35,342 nucleotides of DNA from a bacterium (GTDB lineage: Bacteria; Zhuqueibacterota; QNDG01; JABMRT01). Made by a program: the position numbers and the translations under genes. The notes beneath the pieces are model-generated. The model ran no database searches. It was not told where the DNA came from and saw nothing but the letters and a program-made list of their open reading frames with translations. Positions 19,379 through 29,731 of this stretch are shown here, one piece after another. The stretch spans positions 1-35,342 of the forward strand of contig JAFGEX010000252.1 in NCBI GenBank assembly GCA_016931355.1, in the 5' to 3' direction. Every line of letters starts with the position of its first letter. Positions within the stretch are counted from its first letter, which is position 1.

Positions 19379-21829
19379 ATGACTGACAAGCGCGACCGGA
19401 TCGTTCCGGTTTACATTGAAGATGAAATGAAGAACTCCTACATCGATTATTCGATGTCGGTCATTGTGTCCCGCGCGCTCCCGGACATCCGGGACGGACT
19501 CAAGCCGGTGCACCGCCGCATTCTTTACGGGATGCACGAGCTGGGGCTTCGCTACAACAGGCCGTACCGGAAATCCGCCCGCATCGTCGGCGATGTGCTG
19601 GGGAAGTTCCATCCGCACGGCGATATGGCCGTTTACGACGCCATGGTCCGCATGGTGCAGGATTTTTCGCTCCGGTACACCCTGGTGGACGGACAGGGCA
19701 ATTTCGGATCCGTAGACGGCGATTCAGCGGCGGCCATGAGATATACGGAAGCGCGGTTGAATCAGGTTTCCGAGGCCATCATCCAGGACCTGGAGAAGAA
19801 CACGGTCGATTTTGTTCCCAATTTCGACGAATCGCTTCAGGAACCCTCGGTTCTTCCGTCCGCGTTTCCCAATCTCCTGGTCAACGGCGCATCGGGCATC
19901 GCGGTCGGCATGGCCACGAACATCCCCCCGCATCACCTCGGCGAAATCGTTGATGCGCTGACCGCCTTGATCGGAAGACCGGACCTCAAGGATGAAACGC
20001 TGATGAATTACGTCAAGGGTCCGGATTTCCCCACCGGCGGGATCATCTACGGGGTAACCGGCATCCGGGACGCTTATCTGACCGGCAGGGGCCGGATCAC
20101 GGTTCGGGCCAAGGCAGCGCTTGAGAAGGGCCGGCAGGGCAAGGAAGCCATCATTGTCACGGAAATTCCGTATCAGGTCAACAAGGCCAATCTCATCAGC
20201 GCCATTGCGGACCTGGTCAAGGATAAAAAGCTCGAGGGGATCTCCGACATCCGGGATGAATCGGACCGCGACGGCATGCGCATCGTCATAGAACTCAAGC
20301 GCGACGCCGTGCCGCAGGTCATTCTGAACCAGCTTTACGCGCACTCCCAGATGCAGACCACTTTCGGAATCATCATGCTCGCCCTGGTGGACGGCGTGCC
20401 GAGGGTGCTGCCCCTCAAGGGATTTCTCCAGCATTTCATCGACCACAGGCACAAGGTCATCCTCCGGCGCACCCGTTTCGAGCTGGAAAAAGCGGAGAGG
20501 CAGGCCCATATTCTCGAGGGGCTCAAGATCGCACTGGACCACATCGACGCGGTCATCGCCCTGATCCGGAAATCCAGGGATCCGGAAACAGCCAGAGCGG
20601 GCCTCATGAAGACCTTCAAACTCTCTGAAATACAGGCCCAGGCCATCCTCGACATGCGGCTCCAGAGGCTCACCGGCCTTGAGCGCAAGAAGATCGAGGA
20701 GGAGTACCTGGCGCTCATCAAGCTCATCGAAAAGCTCAAGGGAATCCTGGAGAGCAAGGACAAGCAGATGGCGCTGATCCGGGATGAGCTCAAGGAGATC
20801 AAGGAAAAATTCGGGGATGAGAGGCGCACGGAGATCGTCTCCCAGACGGAGGAATTCTCCGTGGAGGATTTCATCGCCGAAGAGGACATGGTCATCACCG
20901 TGTCCCATTCCGGGTACATCAAGCGCTTCCCGGTCTCCGGATACAAGCGTCAGGCCCGCGGCGGCAAGGGCGTGATCGGGGCGGAGACGAAGGAAGAAGA
21001 CATCATTGAGCTTCTTTTCATCGCCTCCACGCATCATTATATCCTGTTCTTCACCAATCAGGGCAAGTGCTACTGGCTCAAAGTGCATGCCATCCCGCAG
21101 GCGGGCCGCGGATCCAGGGGCAGGGCCATCGTCAACCTCATCGAGGTCGGCAAGGATGAAAAGATATCCGCCGTTGTCCCGGTGAAGTCCTTCGAGGAGG
21201 ACAAGTACTTGTTCATGGCCACCCGGAACGGACAGGTCAAGAAAACACATCTCAGCGCCTACAGTCATCCGAAGCGGACCGGCATACAGGCGATTCTTTT
21301 ACGTGAAGGAGATACGCTCATCGATGCCGCTTTAACAGACGGGTCGCAGGAAATCGTTCTCGGAACGCGCGGAGGACAGGCCATCCGTTTCCATGAATCC
21401 GAGGTTCGGCCCATGGGCCGAACCGCAAGCGGCGTGCGTGGCATAGCCCTTTCCAAGGGCGATGTGGCCGTGGGCATGGTGGTCATTCGCAGGGACGGGA
21501 CGCTGCTCGTGGTGACTGAAAACGGCTTCGGCAAGCGGTCGGAGATCGCGGATTACCGCATCACGCGCCGCGGCGGCAAAGGGATCATCACCCTGAAGGT
21601 TTCTTCAAAAATCGGCCGGATGATCACGATCATGGATGTGCTGGATACGGACGATCTGCTCATCATCACGGCCAAGGGGCAGGTAATACGGCAGCAGATA
21701 CAGCAGATCAAGGTGATCGGGCGGAACACGCAGGGCGTCAGGCTGATCAGGCTCAATGCCGAGGATGTGGTGGCGGATGTCGCCCGCGTGGTTCGCGAGG
21801 ATGAATCCGAAGAGGAAAACGGCGGCTGA
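19379..21829 (+). CDS. gyrA: DNA gyrase subunit A
   Basis: [31 protein letters not shown]; catalytic Tyr in [10 protein letters not shown]; gyrA-box-like QARGGKG in the C-terminal domain. Confidence 0.96.
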   Translation: MTDKRDRIVPVYIEDEMKNSYIDYSMSVIVSRALPDIRDGLKPVHRRILYGMHELGLRYNRPYRKSARIVGDVLGKFHPHGDMAVYDAMVRMVQDFSLRYTLVDGQGNFGSVDGDSAAAMRYTEARLNQVSEAIIQDLEKNTVDFVPNFDESLQEPSVLPSAFPNLLVNGASGIAVGMATNIPPHHLGEIVDALTALIGRPDLKDETLMNYVKGPDFPTGGIIYGVTGIRDAYLTGRGRITVRAKAALEKGRQGKEAIIVTEIPYQVNKANLISAIADLVKDKKLEGISDIRDESDRDGMRIVIELKRDAVPQVILNQLYAHSQMQTTFGIIMLALVDGVPRVLPLKGFLQHFIDHRHKVILRRTRFELEKAERQAHILEGLKIALDHIDAVIALIRKSRDPETARAGLMKTFKLSEIQAQAILDMRLQRLTGLERKKIEEEYLALIKLIEKLKGILESKDKQMALIRDELKEIKEKFGDERRTEIVSQTEEFSVEDFIAEEDMVITVSHSGYIKRFPVSGYKRQARGGKGVIGAETKEEDIIELLFIASTHHYILFFTNQGKCYWLKVHAIPQAGRGSRGRAIVNLIEVGKDEKISAVVPVKSFEEDKYLFMATRNGQVKKTHLSAYSHPKRTGIQAILLREGDTLIDAALTDGSQEIVLGTRGGQAIRFHESEVRPMGRTASGVRGIALSKGDVAVGMVVIRRDGTLLVVTENGFGKRSEIADYRITRRGGKGIITLKVSSKIGRMITIMDVLDTDDLLIITAKGQVIRQQIQQIKVIGRNTQGVRLIRLNAEDVVADVARVVREDESEEENGG

Positions 21830-21856
21830 GCCGTCGGTCGGCGGGGATCGTTTTTC

Positions 21857-22297
21857 GTGAGCGGCGGGTATAAGATTCTGGAGCATACGGCGGACCTCGG
21901 CCTTCAGGTATGGGGTAAAACGCCGGAGGAACTGTTCGCGGAGGCGGCCCAGGCCATGATGGCTCTGTGTGTGGACCCGAAATCCGTGACAGAACAGGAA
22001 GCCTGCCCGCTCCGTATCGAGGCCGACAGCCTGGAGGAAACGCTTCATGTCCTGCTTCGGGAAATTCTTGCGGAAATGCAGGCTAAAGCATGGGTTTTCC
22101 GCAGATTGCAAATTGAAAAGACAAATATTTCAAAAAATGGCGAAAAAACCTATTTTTTAGAGTCTAAACTGTGGGGAGAGCCCGTTGATCTGAAAAGGCA
22201 TGATATTTGCTTAGAAATCAAGGCGGTTACCCGTCACAATTTTTATATCAAGCGCAACAATCCGTGGTGGGAAGCAAGTATCCTTTTTGATGTCTAA
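21857..22297 (+). CDS. Archease (SHS2-domain protein)
   Basis: YKILEHTADLGLQVWGKTPEELFAEAAQAMMAL...SLEETLHVLLREIL...IKAVTRHNFYIKR..WWEASILFDV. Confidence 0.88.
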   Translation: MSGGYKILEHTADLGLQVWGKTPEELFAEAAQAMMALCVDPKSVTEQEACPLRIEADSLEETLHVLLREILAEMQAKAWVFRRLQIEKTNISKNGEKTYFLESKLWGEPVDLKRHDICLEIKAVTRHNFYIKRNNPWWEASILFDV

Positions 22298-23771
22298 AGA
22301 GGAAAAGATCATGTGGGAAAATGAAACCGTCGTGCTGATCACAAGCCTGAAGAAGCGGCTTCTCGGCTCCTCCAACAAGGCCCGCTATGCCCAGATTACA
22401 GCGGACAACGCCATCCCGCCGTTCATCAAGGCCCTTTTTCAGAAACGCGTCGAAGAGTATCTGATCCAGGAAAATCCCTTCTCCGTCACTGCCACGCCGC
22501 ATTTCGAGCTGACCCGGAGCGATCTGGAATCCATGCGCGGCCGTTTCCTGGACGTGCTCCGGGAGGCGGCGGTTTTCCCGAAGGACGAGGTCGAAGAGAT
22601 ACTCCGCACAGCCCTGGTTCTGCGGCTGGACTACGTGGTCAAGCCTGCGGACACCATGCGGCGCCTGTTTTTCGAAAAGAACCGTTCCATCGAATTGGCG
22701 GCCATGCAGGCCGTTTTGGAACCCTTTTCAAAGCTGCTGCCGTATGCCGATCAGCTCGTCAAGGAATGCAGGAGGCTGAGCTATACGGAGCTTGAACCGG
22801 ATGAATACAACCGGATGATCGTGGACCTCTTCCAGCAGGCCACCCAGGCCGATCCCGTGAAGGTCGTATTGAGGGATTTCTCAGTTCTGACGGACTACCT
22901 CTCGGAGACCAAGGGAGAGGAAATGTCCAGGGTTGAAGGCCGCATCATCGGCGAATTCCTCGCAGACCGGAATTTATGGGGCTTCCGCCGCGCGCTGGAC
23001 GTAGAATTGAAACTGGGGAAAAAGGATTTTACGGCCGCAGACCTGGAAATGACGCTGAAGCGCTACATCGAGCTCAAGGCCGAGTTTTCGCGGGAAGCGG
23101 AACCCGCCCCGGAACCGACCGTCCGCGGGAAAGAAAAAACAGTCGCGGAGGAAATGCCGGCGCTTGAGGATATTTCAGAATTGAAGGAAGCGGATGACGG
23201 ATGGGACCTTCAGGATGTGTTGTCCGGTGAACCTCTGGGACTGATCACAGAGGAGAAACCGGAACCCGAGCCGGAACCGGAAATCGATCTTGACCTGAAA
23301 CCGGTCGCGGCCCAGCCTGCGGCCCGGGAACCGGAGCGCATTGTGCCTGAAGAAACCGAGAAACCGTCCAGGTCTCCGGAGCCGAAGAAGTCAAAGGAAG
23401 AACCCAAGAGCCAGATGCGGATCATCCGGAGGGACCAGAAGGAAGAAGTGCTCAAGAAGAAGGATGTTCTGGCTGAGGAACCGGCCGGCCGTCAGACCAG
23501 GAAAAGCAATGCGGTTTCCGGCCTCAGGAGCCTGATCGACGAGAAATCGGAAAAAGTATTCATCAAAAAGCTGTTCAACGGTGAAAAGGGATCCTACGAG
23601 AAGCTCCTCCTTCAGCTGGAGGAAGCCGAGAGCTGGCGCGTCGCCAAGATACTGATCGACAATGAGCTTTTCAAACGGGACGTGGATCCCTTCTCCAGGG
23701 AAGCCATCAAGCTGGTGGATCTGGTTTATGGAAGATTTTATCCGGAAGAAGGAGTGGGAGGCCGATCATGA
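22290..23771 (+). CDS. Uncharacterised protein: helical N-terminal domain, acidic/proline linker, conserved-looking C-terminal segment
   Basis: Long ORF overlapping the archease stop and the FecR start. Low-complexity linker around EEKPEPEPEPEIDLDLKPVAAQPAAREPERIVPEETEKPSRSPEPKK. No family recognised. Confidence 0.8.
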   Translation: MSKEEKIMWENETVVLITSLKKRLLGSSNKARYAQITADNAIPPFIKALFQKRVEEYLIQENPFSVTATPHFELTRSDLESMRGRFLDVLREAAVFPKDEVEEILRTALVLRLDYVVKPADTMRRLFFEKNRSIELAAMQAVLEPFSKLLPYADQLVKECRRLSYTELEPDEYNRMIVDLFQQATQADPVKVVLRDFSVLTDYLSETKGEEMSRVEGRIIGEFLADRNLWGFRRALDVELKLGKKDFTAADLEMTLKRYIELKAEFSREAEPAPEPTVRGKEKTVAEEMPALEDISELKEADDGWDLQDVLSGEPLGLITEEKPEPEPEPEIDLDLKPVAAQPAAREPERIVPEETEKPSRSPEPKKSKEEPKSQMRIIRRDQKEEVLKKKDVLAEEPAGRQTRKSNAVSGLRSLIDEKSEKVFIKKLFNGEKGSYEKLLLQLEEAESWRVAKILIDNELFKRDVDPFSREAIKLVDLVYGRFYPEEGVGGRS

Positions 23772-24541
23772 AACGCTTTTTTGTTTTGTCCGGCGCCGCG
23801 GTTTTCATTCTGGCAGCGGGAGCGGTCCTGTTCGCCAGGATCGGTGAGGATAAAAAGGGGCTGGTGACTTTTGCGGACGGCCAGGTGAAGCGGCAGGCCA
23901 TACAGAAGGAGGACTGGGTCAACGCGCCCATCAATACGGAGGTCATCAGCGGCGACAAGGTCAGAACCTACCAGCAATCCAGGGCCGAATTGGACCTTGC
24001 CAAGCTGGATGTCATCCGCCTCGCGCCTAAAACAATTGTTTTGCTCGACAAATTGTACGAGGAAACCAAAGACAAGAAGATGCAGACCTCCGTCAAACTG
24101 GAGGAAGGAGAGCTCTGGGCCGCGGTGCACCAGATCGAGCCGACCACACAGTTCGACCTGTCCGCTCCGATCACGGCGGCCGCCATCACGGGCACGGTGC
24201 TCAGGATGAACGTGGCCGACGACAGCACCACCCAGCTCAAGGTCTATGAAGGCGAAGTGAAGTTGAAACCCTACCGCGTTGCACCGCCCACAGCGGTACA
24301 GTCGCTGAAGCCTCAGCAGATCCCCGGACCCGGCCAGTTGCCGGGGCCGCGGGAAGTGACGGTGGAGGAGTGGATACAGATCGTCAAGGCCATGCAGCAG
24401 GTGACCGTCAATTCCAAGGGACAGATCGTCTCCTCCGGCAGTTTTTCGAGCAAGGATGCGGATGAGAATACATCCTGGGTCGAGTGGAACAAGCGGCGGG
24501 ATGCCCTCAGGTTCAAGAGGATCAAACCGCGCCAGGAATAG
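23768..24541 (+). CDS. FecR-domain protein with N-terminal membrane anchor/signal
   Basis: Single N-terminal hydrophobic segment; GLVTFADGQVKRQ...INTEVISGDKVRTYQQSRAELDL...DLSAPITAAAITGTVLRMNV...QLKVYEGEVKL. Confidence 0.8.
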   Translation: MKRFFVLSGAAVFILAAGAVLFARIGEDKKGLVTFADGQVKRQAIQKEDWVNAPINTEVISGDKVRTYQQSRAELDLAKLDVIRLAPKTIVLLDKLYEETKDKKMQTSVKLEEGELWAAVHQIEPTTQFDLSAPITAAAITGTVLRMNVADDSTTQLKVYEGEVKLKPYRVAPPTAVQSLKPQQIPGPGQLPGPREVTVEEWIQIVKAMQQVTVNSKGQIVSSGSFSSKDADENTSWVEWNKRRDALRFKRIKPRQE

Positions 24542-24569
24542 ACAATTGCAGCGGATATCGGTTTTATCC

Positions 24570-24606
24570 ATCCCCGTCTTCCGGCAGGAGGACGGGGATT
24601 TTTTTT
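24570..24606 (+). terminator. Rho-independent terminator after the fecR-like gene
   Basis: ATCCCCGTC (24570-24578)/GACGGGGAT (24591-24599), perfect 9-bp stem followed by a T-tract. Confidence 0.9.
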
Positions 24607-24886
24607 ACCCGGATCCGCTGTGTGCAGGGGACCCTGAAGCGTTGATACCCGCTTTCCAGATGGACCGGCCGCTGCCTGCGACGGTCACAGAGGTCCCCGG
24701 TCCTGTCCATCCGAACCCTGCTTGACTATGCCTACAGAGGCAGCCGGGGCTGTCTTCTTTAAACATCAGATCTGAGGGCGCCCTTCATCCCCTTCGCGGA
24801 TTTCAGGGCAGGCTCTTGAGTCCGAAGCATACGGGGAGATGCCTTTTTAAAACAAAATTTTCCGTGTGATGGAAGTGATTGTATTT

Positions 24887-24904
24887 ATACCAAAAGAATG
24901 GTAT
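24887..24904. promoter_or_regulatory. Possible operator-like inverted repeat ATACCA-N6-TGGTAT
   Basis: Perfect 6-bp arms upstream of the beta-propeller gene; AT-rich surroundings. Confidence 0.3.
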
Positions 24905-24953
24905 TTTATCACTTGAAAAATGTCCAATGACTCACCGAGCATACGGGAGCATC

Positions 24954-25059
24954 ATGAATCTGTTGGCGCGCATATTCCCTGCGGCAAGCTGCAGTGTCGT
25001 TCAGCGAATCCAAAAGTTTTTTCCCCTGCACATCGAAGATCCCCCGCATAAAAAATGGC
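24954..25059 (+). repeat. Dispersed palindromic element, copy E (degenerate, terminal hairpin lost)
   Basis: ATGAATCTGTTGGCGCGCATATTCCCTGCGGCAAGC...CAGCGAATCCAAAAGTTTTTTCCCCTGCACATCGAAGATCCCCCG aligns with copies A-C up to the terminal hairpin; the trailing AAAATGGCG also follows copy B. Confidence 0.65.
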
Positions 25060-26714
25060 GTATAGGTCAGCCGCCTTCGGCGAGGATTTTCAAACGGCCG
25101 GATGCAGGTCTGATCATTGCCTTCTCCATTTGTTCAATCCTCTATTCTCAGGATCAACTGATCGACCGGCAGGTTCAGTACAGGCCCGGCGACTGGACGA
25201 ACTGGCCTTCCGTCCGTTTCGTCACGTCCATCACACTGGATTATGAAAGGGTTTATTTCGGCACCACGAACGGCATAGCCGTGTACAATTTTTATCAGAA
25301 TGACTGGGAGCCGGCAGTCACCTGGAGCGACGGGCTGGAGAACGATTCCATCCGGGATGTTCTGTTCGACTTCAAGACCGGCAGCCTCTGGTGCATCACG
25401 GGACACGGCGTGAGCTGCCGCGAGGAGGCCTCCGGGCGCTGGATCAACTACGGGCGGGAGGAAACGGGGCAATCCGTCCCGGTCAGTCTGGGCGAGGGGC
25501 GGACCCATCTGTGGCTGAAGGGTTCTGCAGGCATCACGCTTTTGGACCGTTTCACGGCCGTTTTCCGGCAGTCGGGCGAGCAGGAGTCCGAGGCGGATGA
25601 GGTGCAATGGGACAATCCGTCCAGCGCCAGAAATATATCCGATTTTTTTCTGGATCCCGGATATTTCACTCCTGAGCAGAACATCATACAGGATGTGCAT
25701 CTGCGGAGATATCCGGTCACCGCAACGTTCGCGGACCGGTTCCAGAGCCTCTGGATAGGTACCTGGGGGCTCGGCGCAGCAGTGGCGGACCTGAAAACGC
25801 TGCGACTGAAGTTTCTGCGCTTCGGCCCCTATATCTCGGACGTCGAGGTTATGGCCTGGGACGGGGAGTATATGTGGATCGGCGGGAGCGGCGGGGGACA
25901 GGAGACCGGCGCGGTCAGCAGGTGGAATCTGGAAAACGGGGAATGGGATTACTTCGAGGCGCTGCTGGATCCTGGATTGCGCAGCGACGCGGTCACAGCC
26001 ATCCTTCCCCTGGACGAAGAAGTCTGGTTCGGCACGCGCTACGGCCTGGCGCGATATGACAGGCGCAGCGGTTCCTGGAGAACCTTCGGGATCCATCAAA
26101 ATCTCTGGGATGACGAAATCACATGCCTGGCTGTACAGGACTCCGTACTGTGGGTGGGGACCAGATTGGGGATAAACCGCGTTTTACTGAAGCCCATGAT
26201 CATCGAGCAGGTGCGCGATTCCAGGCTGGTCCGCAGGATGATATATGACCTGAAGACGGACGGGGAAAATGTTTGGGCCGGCACTGAACTGGGGATTTTC
26301 CGGCATGCCGAAGAGTCAGGCACATGGGAGCCGGTTCCCGGTTATCCGGGCATGGTTCCGCTGGAAATTACTGCTGTTTCGGTTTACGGCGACGAGGTCT
26401 GGTTCGGAACGGACGACGGAGTGGAGATGCTGGATCAGGCAACCGGAGTCTGGAAGGGATTCCCGGCCGCCCATTTCCCCACAGACGAGATCATGCATGT
26501 GATATTGGCCGATTCCCAAGCCGTGTGGGTTGGCACGGACAACGGCGTACTCAAGTACAACAGAGAGGAGGACCGCTGGCGCCTGTTTTCCACGGAGGAT
26601 GGGCTTCCCGGAAATTCGGTACGCTGGATCCTTCCGGACGGCGACTGGATCTGGTTCGGCACGGATCGCGGGCTGACGCGGTTTTACTGGAACGCGCCGC
26701 ACAGGATGGATTGA
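24954..26714 (+). CDS. Secreted beta-propeller protein with two-component-regulator-propeller-like (Reg_prop) repeats
   Basis: Repeated WFGTxxGLxRYD-type units (VWFGTRYGLARYD, VWVGTRLGINRV, VWAGTELGIFRH, VWFGTDDGVEML, VWVGTDNGVLKYN, IWFGTDRGLTRF). Hydrophobic LIIAFSICSILYSQ resembles a signal peptide. True start uncertain because the 5' end overlaps repeat copy E. Confidence 0.75.
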   Translation: MNLLARIFPAASCSVVQRIQKFFPLHIEDPPHKKWRIGQPPSARIFKRPDAGLIIAFSICSILYSQDQLIDRQVQYRPGDWTNWPSVRFVTSITLDYERVYFGTTNGIAVYNFYQNDWEPAVTWSDGLENDSIRDVLFDFKTGSLWCITGHGVSCREEASGRWINYGREETGQSVPVSLGEGRTHLWLKGSAGITLLDRFTAVFRQSGEQESEADEVQWDNPSSARNISDFFLDPGYFTPEQNIIQDVHLRRYPVTATFADRFQSLWIGTWGLGAAVADLKTLRLKFLRFGPYISDVEVMAWDGEYMWIGGSGGGQETGAVSRWNLENGEWDYFEALLDPGLRSDAVTAILPLDEEVWFGTRYGLARYDRRSGSWRTFGIHQNLWDDEITCLAVQDSVLWVGTRLGINRVLLKPMIIEQVRDSRLVRRMIYDLKTDGENVWAGTELGIFRHAEESGTWEPVPGYPGMVPLEITAVSVYGDEVWFGTDDGVEMLDQATGVWKGFPAAHFPTDEIMHVILADSQAVWVGTDNGVLKYNREEDRWRLFSTEDGLPGNSVRWILPDGDWIWFGTDRGLTRFYWNAPHRMD

Positions 26715-26789
26715 CATCCCCTGCCGTCTTCAGGGAAGGAGGACTTGAAGAATCCCCCTGTGGTCTCCTTTTGGGAAAGAAGGACAGGT

Positions 26790-27314
26790 TTATTTAACCT
26801 TCGCGTACAGCAGCTGGTCCGTGATCACGCCGTCCTTGATCACGCTGTTTTTCAGCCTGCCTTCCAGGACAAATCCTGCTTTCTCCAACACCCGGCATGA
26901 AGCCGCATTGTAAGCATACGGCTCCGCGTATATCCTCACGAGTCCGAAATGTTCCAATGCAAAGTCCGTGAATTTGGCGACTGTTTCTGTCATGATCCCC
27001 TTTCCCCAGAAAGGCTCTGCCAGCCAGTAGCCCATTTCAGCGGTCAGGCGGTGGACGTCCATGTTCGGGGTTATCCCGATCGCGCCGATGGCTTCTTCCT
27101 GTGTCGCGATGGCAAAAAAGGTTTTCGGATCCTGGCGTCCCACCATTTCAAGGAATGCCCTGGCATTCTCCAGGGTATATGGATGCGGAAAACCGTCGCG
27201 CAGGTTCAGCCAGATCTTCCGGTTGTTCGCGTGTTTTGCAAGGGCAGGGGCGTCCGCATCGCTCCAGTGACGGATGCCGCCGTATGAGGTTTCGACAATC
27301 ATGATCATCTTCAT
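26790..27314 (-). CDS. GNAT-family N-acetyltransferase (RimJ/RimL-like)
   Basis: IRHWSDADAPALAKHANNRKIWLNLRD, EMGYWLAEPFWGKGIMTETV, RIYAEPYAYNAASCRVLEKAGFVLEGRLKN. ATG at 27314 gives an ATGA overlap with the upstream GH95 gene. Confidence 0.9.
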   Translation of the reverse strand: MKMIMIVETSYGGIRHWSDADAPALAKHANNRKIWLNLRDGFPHPYTLENARAFLEMVGRQDPKTFFAIATQEEAIGAIGITPNMDVHRLTAEMGYWLAEPFWGKGIMTETVAKFTDFALEHFGLVRIYAEPYAYNAASCRVLEKAGFVLEGRLKNSVIKDGVITDQLLYAKVK

Positions 27315-29713
27315 TGCCAGTCCAGCTCCATTTTCTGGTTTTTCTTCATGCTGATTTCCCTTTGTCTGTCCCCGTAAATCAGAGTGGTTGTTCCGCCTTC
27401 CCTGGAAAAAACCTTGATTTTCTGTGGGATTTTGTTCTTCCATTCCATCGAGACCACGAATCCGCCGCGCGCGCAGATCCCCTTCACGGAACCCGAATCC
27501 CATGCGTCCGGCAGAGCGGGCAGAAGCCGGATCTCCTTTTCGTTTGACTGCATCAGCATTTCCACAACCGCTGCAGTGCCGCCGAAATTCCCGTCAATCT
27601 GGAAAGGCGGATGCGCATCGAACAGATTGGGATACGTGCCGCCTCCGCCTGAACGGCCTTTTCTCCTGCCGTCCGGTTCCACATAGCGGAGCAGTTCTCT
27701 GTACATCTTATATGCGCGATTTCCGTCTCTCAGCCTGGCCCAGAGATTGATGCGCCATCCCTTGGACCAGCCTGTCGTTTCATCACCCTTTATTTCGAGT
27801 GTTCTCCTGCAGGCTTCAGCCAGTTCCGGAGTCTTTTCGGGCGTGATTTGATGCCCGGGGTACAGGCCGAAGAGATGCGATTGATGCCTGTGGCGCGGGT
27901 CCTGGTCCTCCCAGTCATGGTACCATTCCATGAGCTGCCCTTTTTTGCCGATCTGATACGGATGCAGGAGTGAAAGGGCGAGTTCCAGGCTGTCCCGGAA
28001 CGCTGCATCCGCGTCCAGCATCCTGGAAGCCTTCATAGTCTGTTCCATACATTCCCGGACCATGGCCAGGTCTGCCGTGCCTCCGTAAAGGGTTGCTCCG
28101 TGATAACCCTCAGGGGTCACATACCTGTTTTCCGGCGAGGTGCAGGGAGAAGTGATCAGCCTGCCCTCCTGATCCTCCACCAGCCATTCCAGGCAGAATC
28201 GGGCAGCGCCTTTCATGATTTCATAGGCTTGATCACGCAGAAACGTCTTGTCCTGCGTGAACAGGTAATGTTCCCAGAGATGCGTGGACAGCCATGCGCC
28301 TCCCATGTACCAGTTCGCCCAGACTGGATCGCCTTCTCCGAAATTTCCGACCGGATTGCTCATGGCCCAGATGTCGGAATTGTGGCAGGCGGCCCATCCT
28401 CCGGTACCGAAAAAGGTCCTTGCCGTGATTCGGCCCGTTTCCGAGATGTTCCTGATGAAACTCAGCAGCGGCGCGTGCATCTCTGGAAGATTGGCGTTTT
28501 CCGCAGGCCAGTAATTTTCCTCAGCATTGATGTTGATCGTGTAATTGCTGCTCCACGGCGGCCGGATGTATGGATTCCAAATTCCCTGAAGATTCGCCGG
28601 TACGCCCATTGTGCGGGAGCTGCTGATCAGCAGATACCGGCCGTACTGAAAATAGAGGATTTCCAAATTTCTGTCCTCATGGCCTTCCGCGTACCGCCTG
28701 AGCCGTTCGTCCGTTGCCAGATCCGGTGCACTGGTTTTGCCGAGATTCAGGCTCACCCGGTTGAAATAGGTTTGATGATCCTTGACATGATCCTTTTTTA
28801 ATATTTTGTAGGATTTGAAGGATGCCTTCTCCAATGGATCGGCCGCCAGCCCTTCATCATCCAATCCTTCTTTCGACGGATCCCTGTCAAATCCGTTGAA
28901 GCTCGTGGCCACAGAGACCAGTATGACCGCTTCCGTGGCGTTTCTCATCCCGATGGTGCTGTCTGTTACCGTCATCGCGCCGTCCGACGAAACGATTTTT
29001 GATAAAAAGGTAAACCGCGTACCCCTGTCGTCGTCGAAAACAACGGCGTCTTTCTTCTTGCCCCTGTAATCCGGCTCCGAGTGAACGGGCGCACGGCCTT
29101 TTGCCTGGAGAATGCCGCTCTCCGTCATGAGGGTGTGTCGGAGCTGGCTGTCGAATCGGATGTCAAAGCTCAGCATGCCCTTGCGGCCTGCGGTCAACCG
29201 GATCGCCATGATCGGATCCGGATGCGAAACAAAGTATTCTCGCGTGTAACGGACACCGCCCGCTTCATAGCGGATCTTCGAAACCGCTTCTCGGATGTTC
29301 AACTCGCGGTAATAGTTGTCCGGTGTTCCGGCATGATGAAAATGAATGAACAGCGTGCCGAGCGGCGCATAGGATTCGGAAAATTTGCCCTGCACTTTCC
29401 GCTGCAGCTCGTCCGCCAGCTTGTAATTTTCATTTTTCAGCACTTCCCGGATGGCCGGTATGGCCTGATGGGCGTCCGGATTCATGTGAGCGTCCACCGG
29501 CTCCCCGGACCAGAGCGTGATGTCGTTCAGGAAGATTTTATCCGAAGGGACCCCGCCGAACACAGATACACCCATCCGGCCGTTTCCGAGCACCAGAGTT
29601 TCCTCAAAAAATTCCGCAGGTTGCCGGTACCACAACCGATCGTTCGATTGGGGATGGATTGAAGAGGTGCACACCAGGGCAAGGGGAATGATCAGAAGGC
29701 CTGATTTTTTCAT
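27311..29713 (-). CDS. Glycoside hydrolase family 95 (alpha-L-fucosidase-like), secreted
   Basis: WYRQPAEFFEETLVLGNGRMGVSVFGGV...NDITLWSGEP; TININAEENYWPAENANLPE; SPCTSPENRY; FQIDGNFGGTAAVVEML; N-terminal signal. Confidence 0.9.
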   Translation of the reverse strand: MKKSGLLIIPLALVCTSSIHPQSNDRLWYRQPAEFFEETLVLGNGRMGVSVFGGVPSDKIFLNDITLWSGEPVDAHMNPDAHQAIPAIREVLKNENYKLADELQRKVQGKFSESYAPLGTLFIHFHHAGTPDNYYRELNIREAVSKIRYEAGGVRYTREYFVSHPDPIMAIRLTAGRKGMLSFDIRFDSQLRHTLMTESGILQAKGRAPVHSEPDYRGKKKDAVVFDDDRGTRFTFLSKIVSSDGAMTVTDSTIGMRNATEAVILVSVATSFNGFDRDPSKEGLDDEGLAADPLEKASFKSYKILKKDHVKDHQTYFNRVSLNLGKTSAPDLATDERLRRYAEGHEDRNLEILYFQYGRYLLISSSRTMGVPANLQGIWNPYIRPPWSSNYTININAEENYWPAENANLPEMHAPLLSFIRNISETGRITARTFFGTGGWAACHNSDIWAMSNPVGNFGEGDPVWANWYMGGAWLSTHLWEHYLFTQDKTFLRDQAYEIMKGAARFCLEWLVEDQEGRLITSPCTSPENRYVTPEGYHGATLYGGTADLAMVRECMEQTMKASRMLDADAAFRDSLELALSLLHPYQIGKKGQLMEWYHDWEDQDPRHRHQSHLFGLYPGHQITPEKTPELAEACRRTLEIKGDETTGWSKGWRINLWARLRDGNRAYKMYRELLRYVEPDGRRKGRSGGGGTYPNLFDAHPPFQIDGNFGGTAAVVEMLMQSNEKEIRLLPALPDAWDSGSVKGICARGGFVVSMEWKNKIPQKIKVFSREGGTTTLIYGDRQREISMKKNQKMELDWQ

Positions 29714-29731
29714 GTCTCCGTTCCTTTCAGG

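Noticed and set aside
23240-23420. Glu/Pro-rich low-complexity DNA as a tandem repeat or CRISPR-like array
   Set aside because: It is an in-frame flexible protein linker without regular spacers or a conserved DNA unit.
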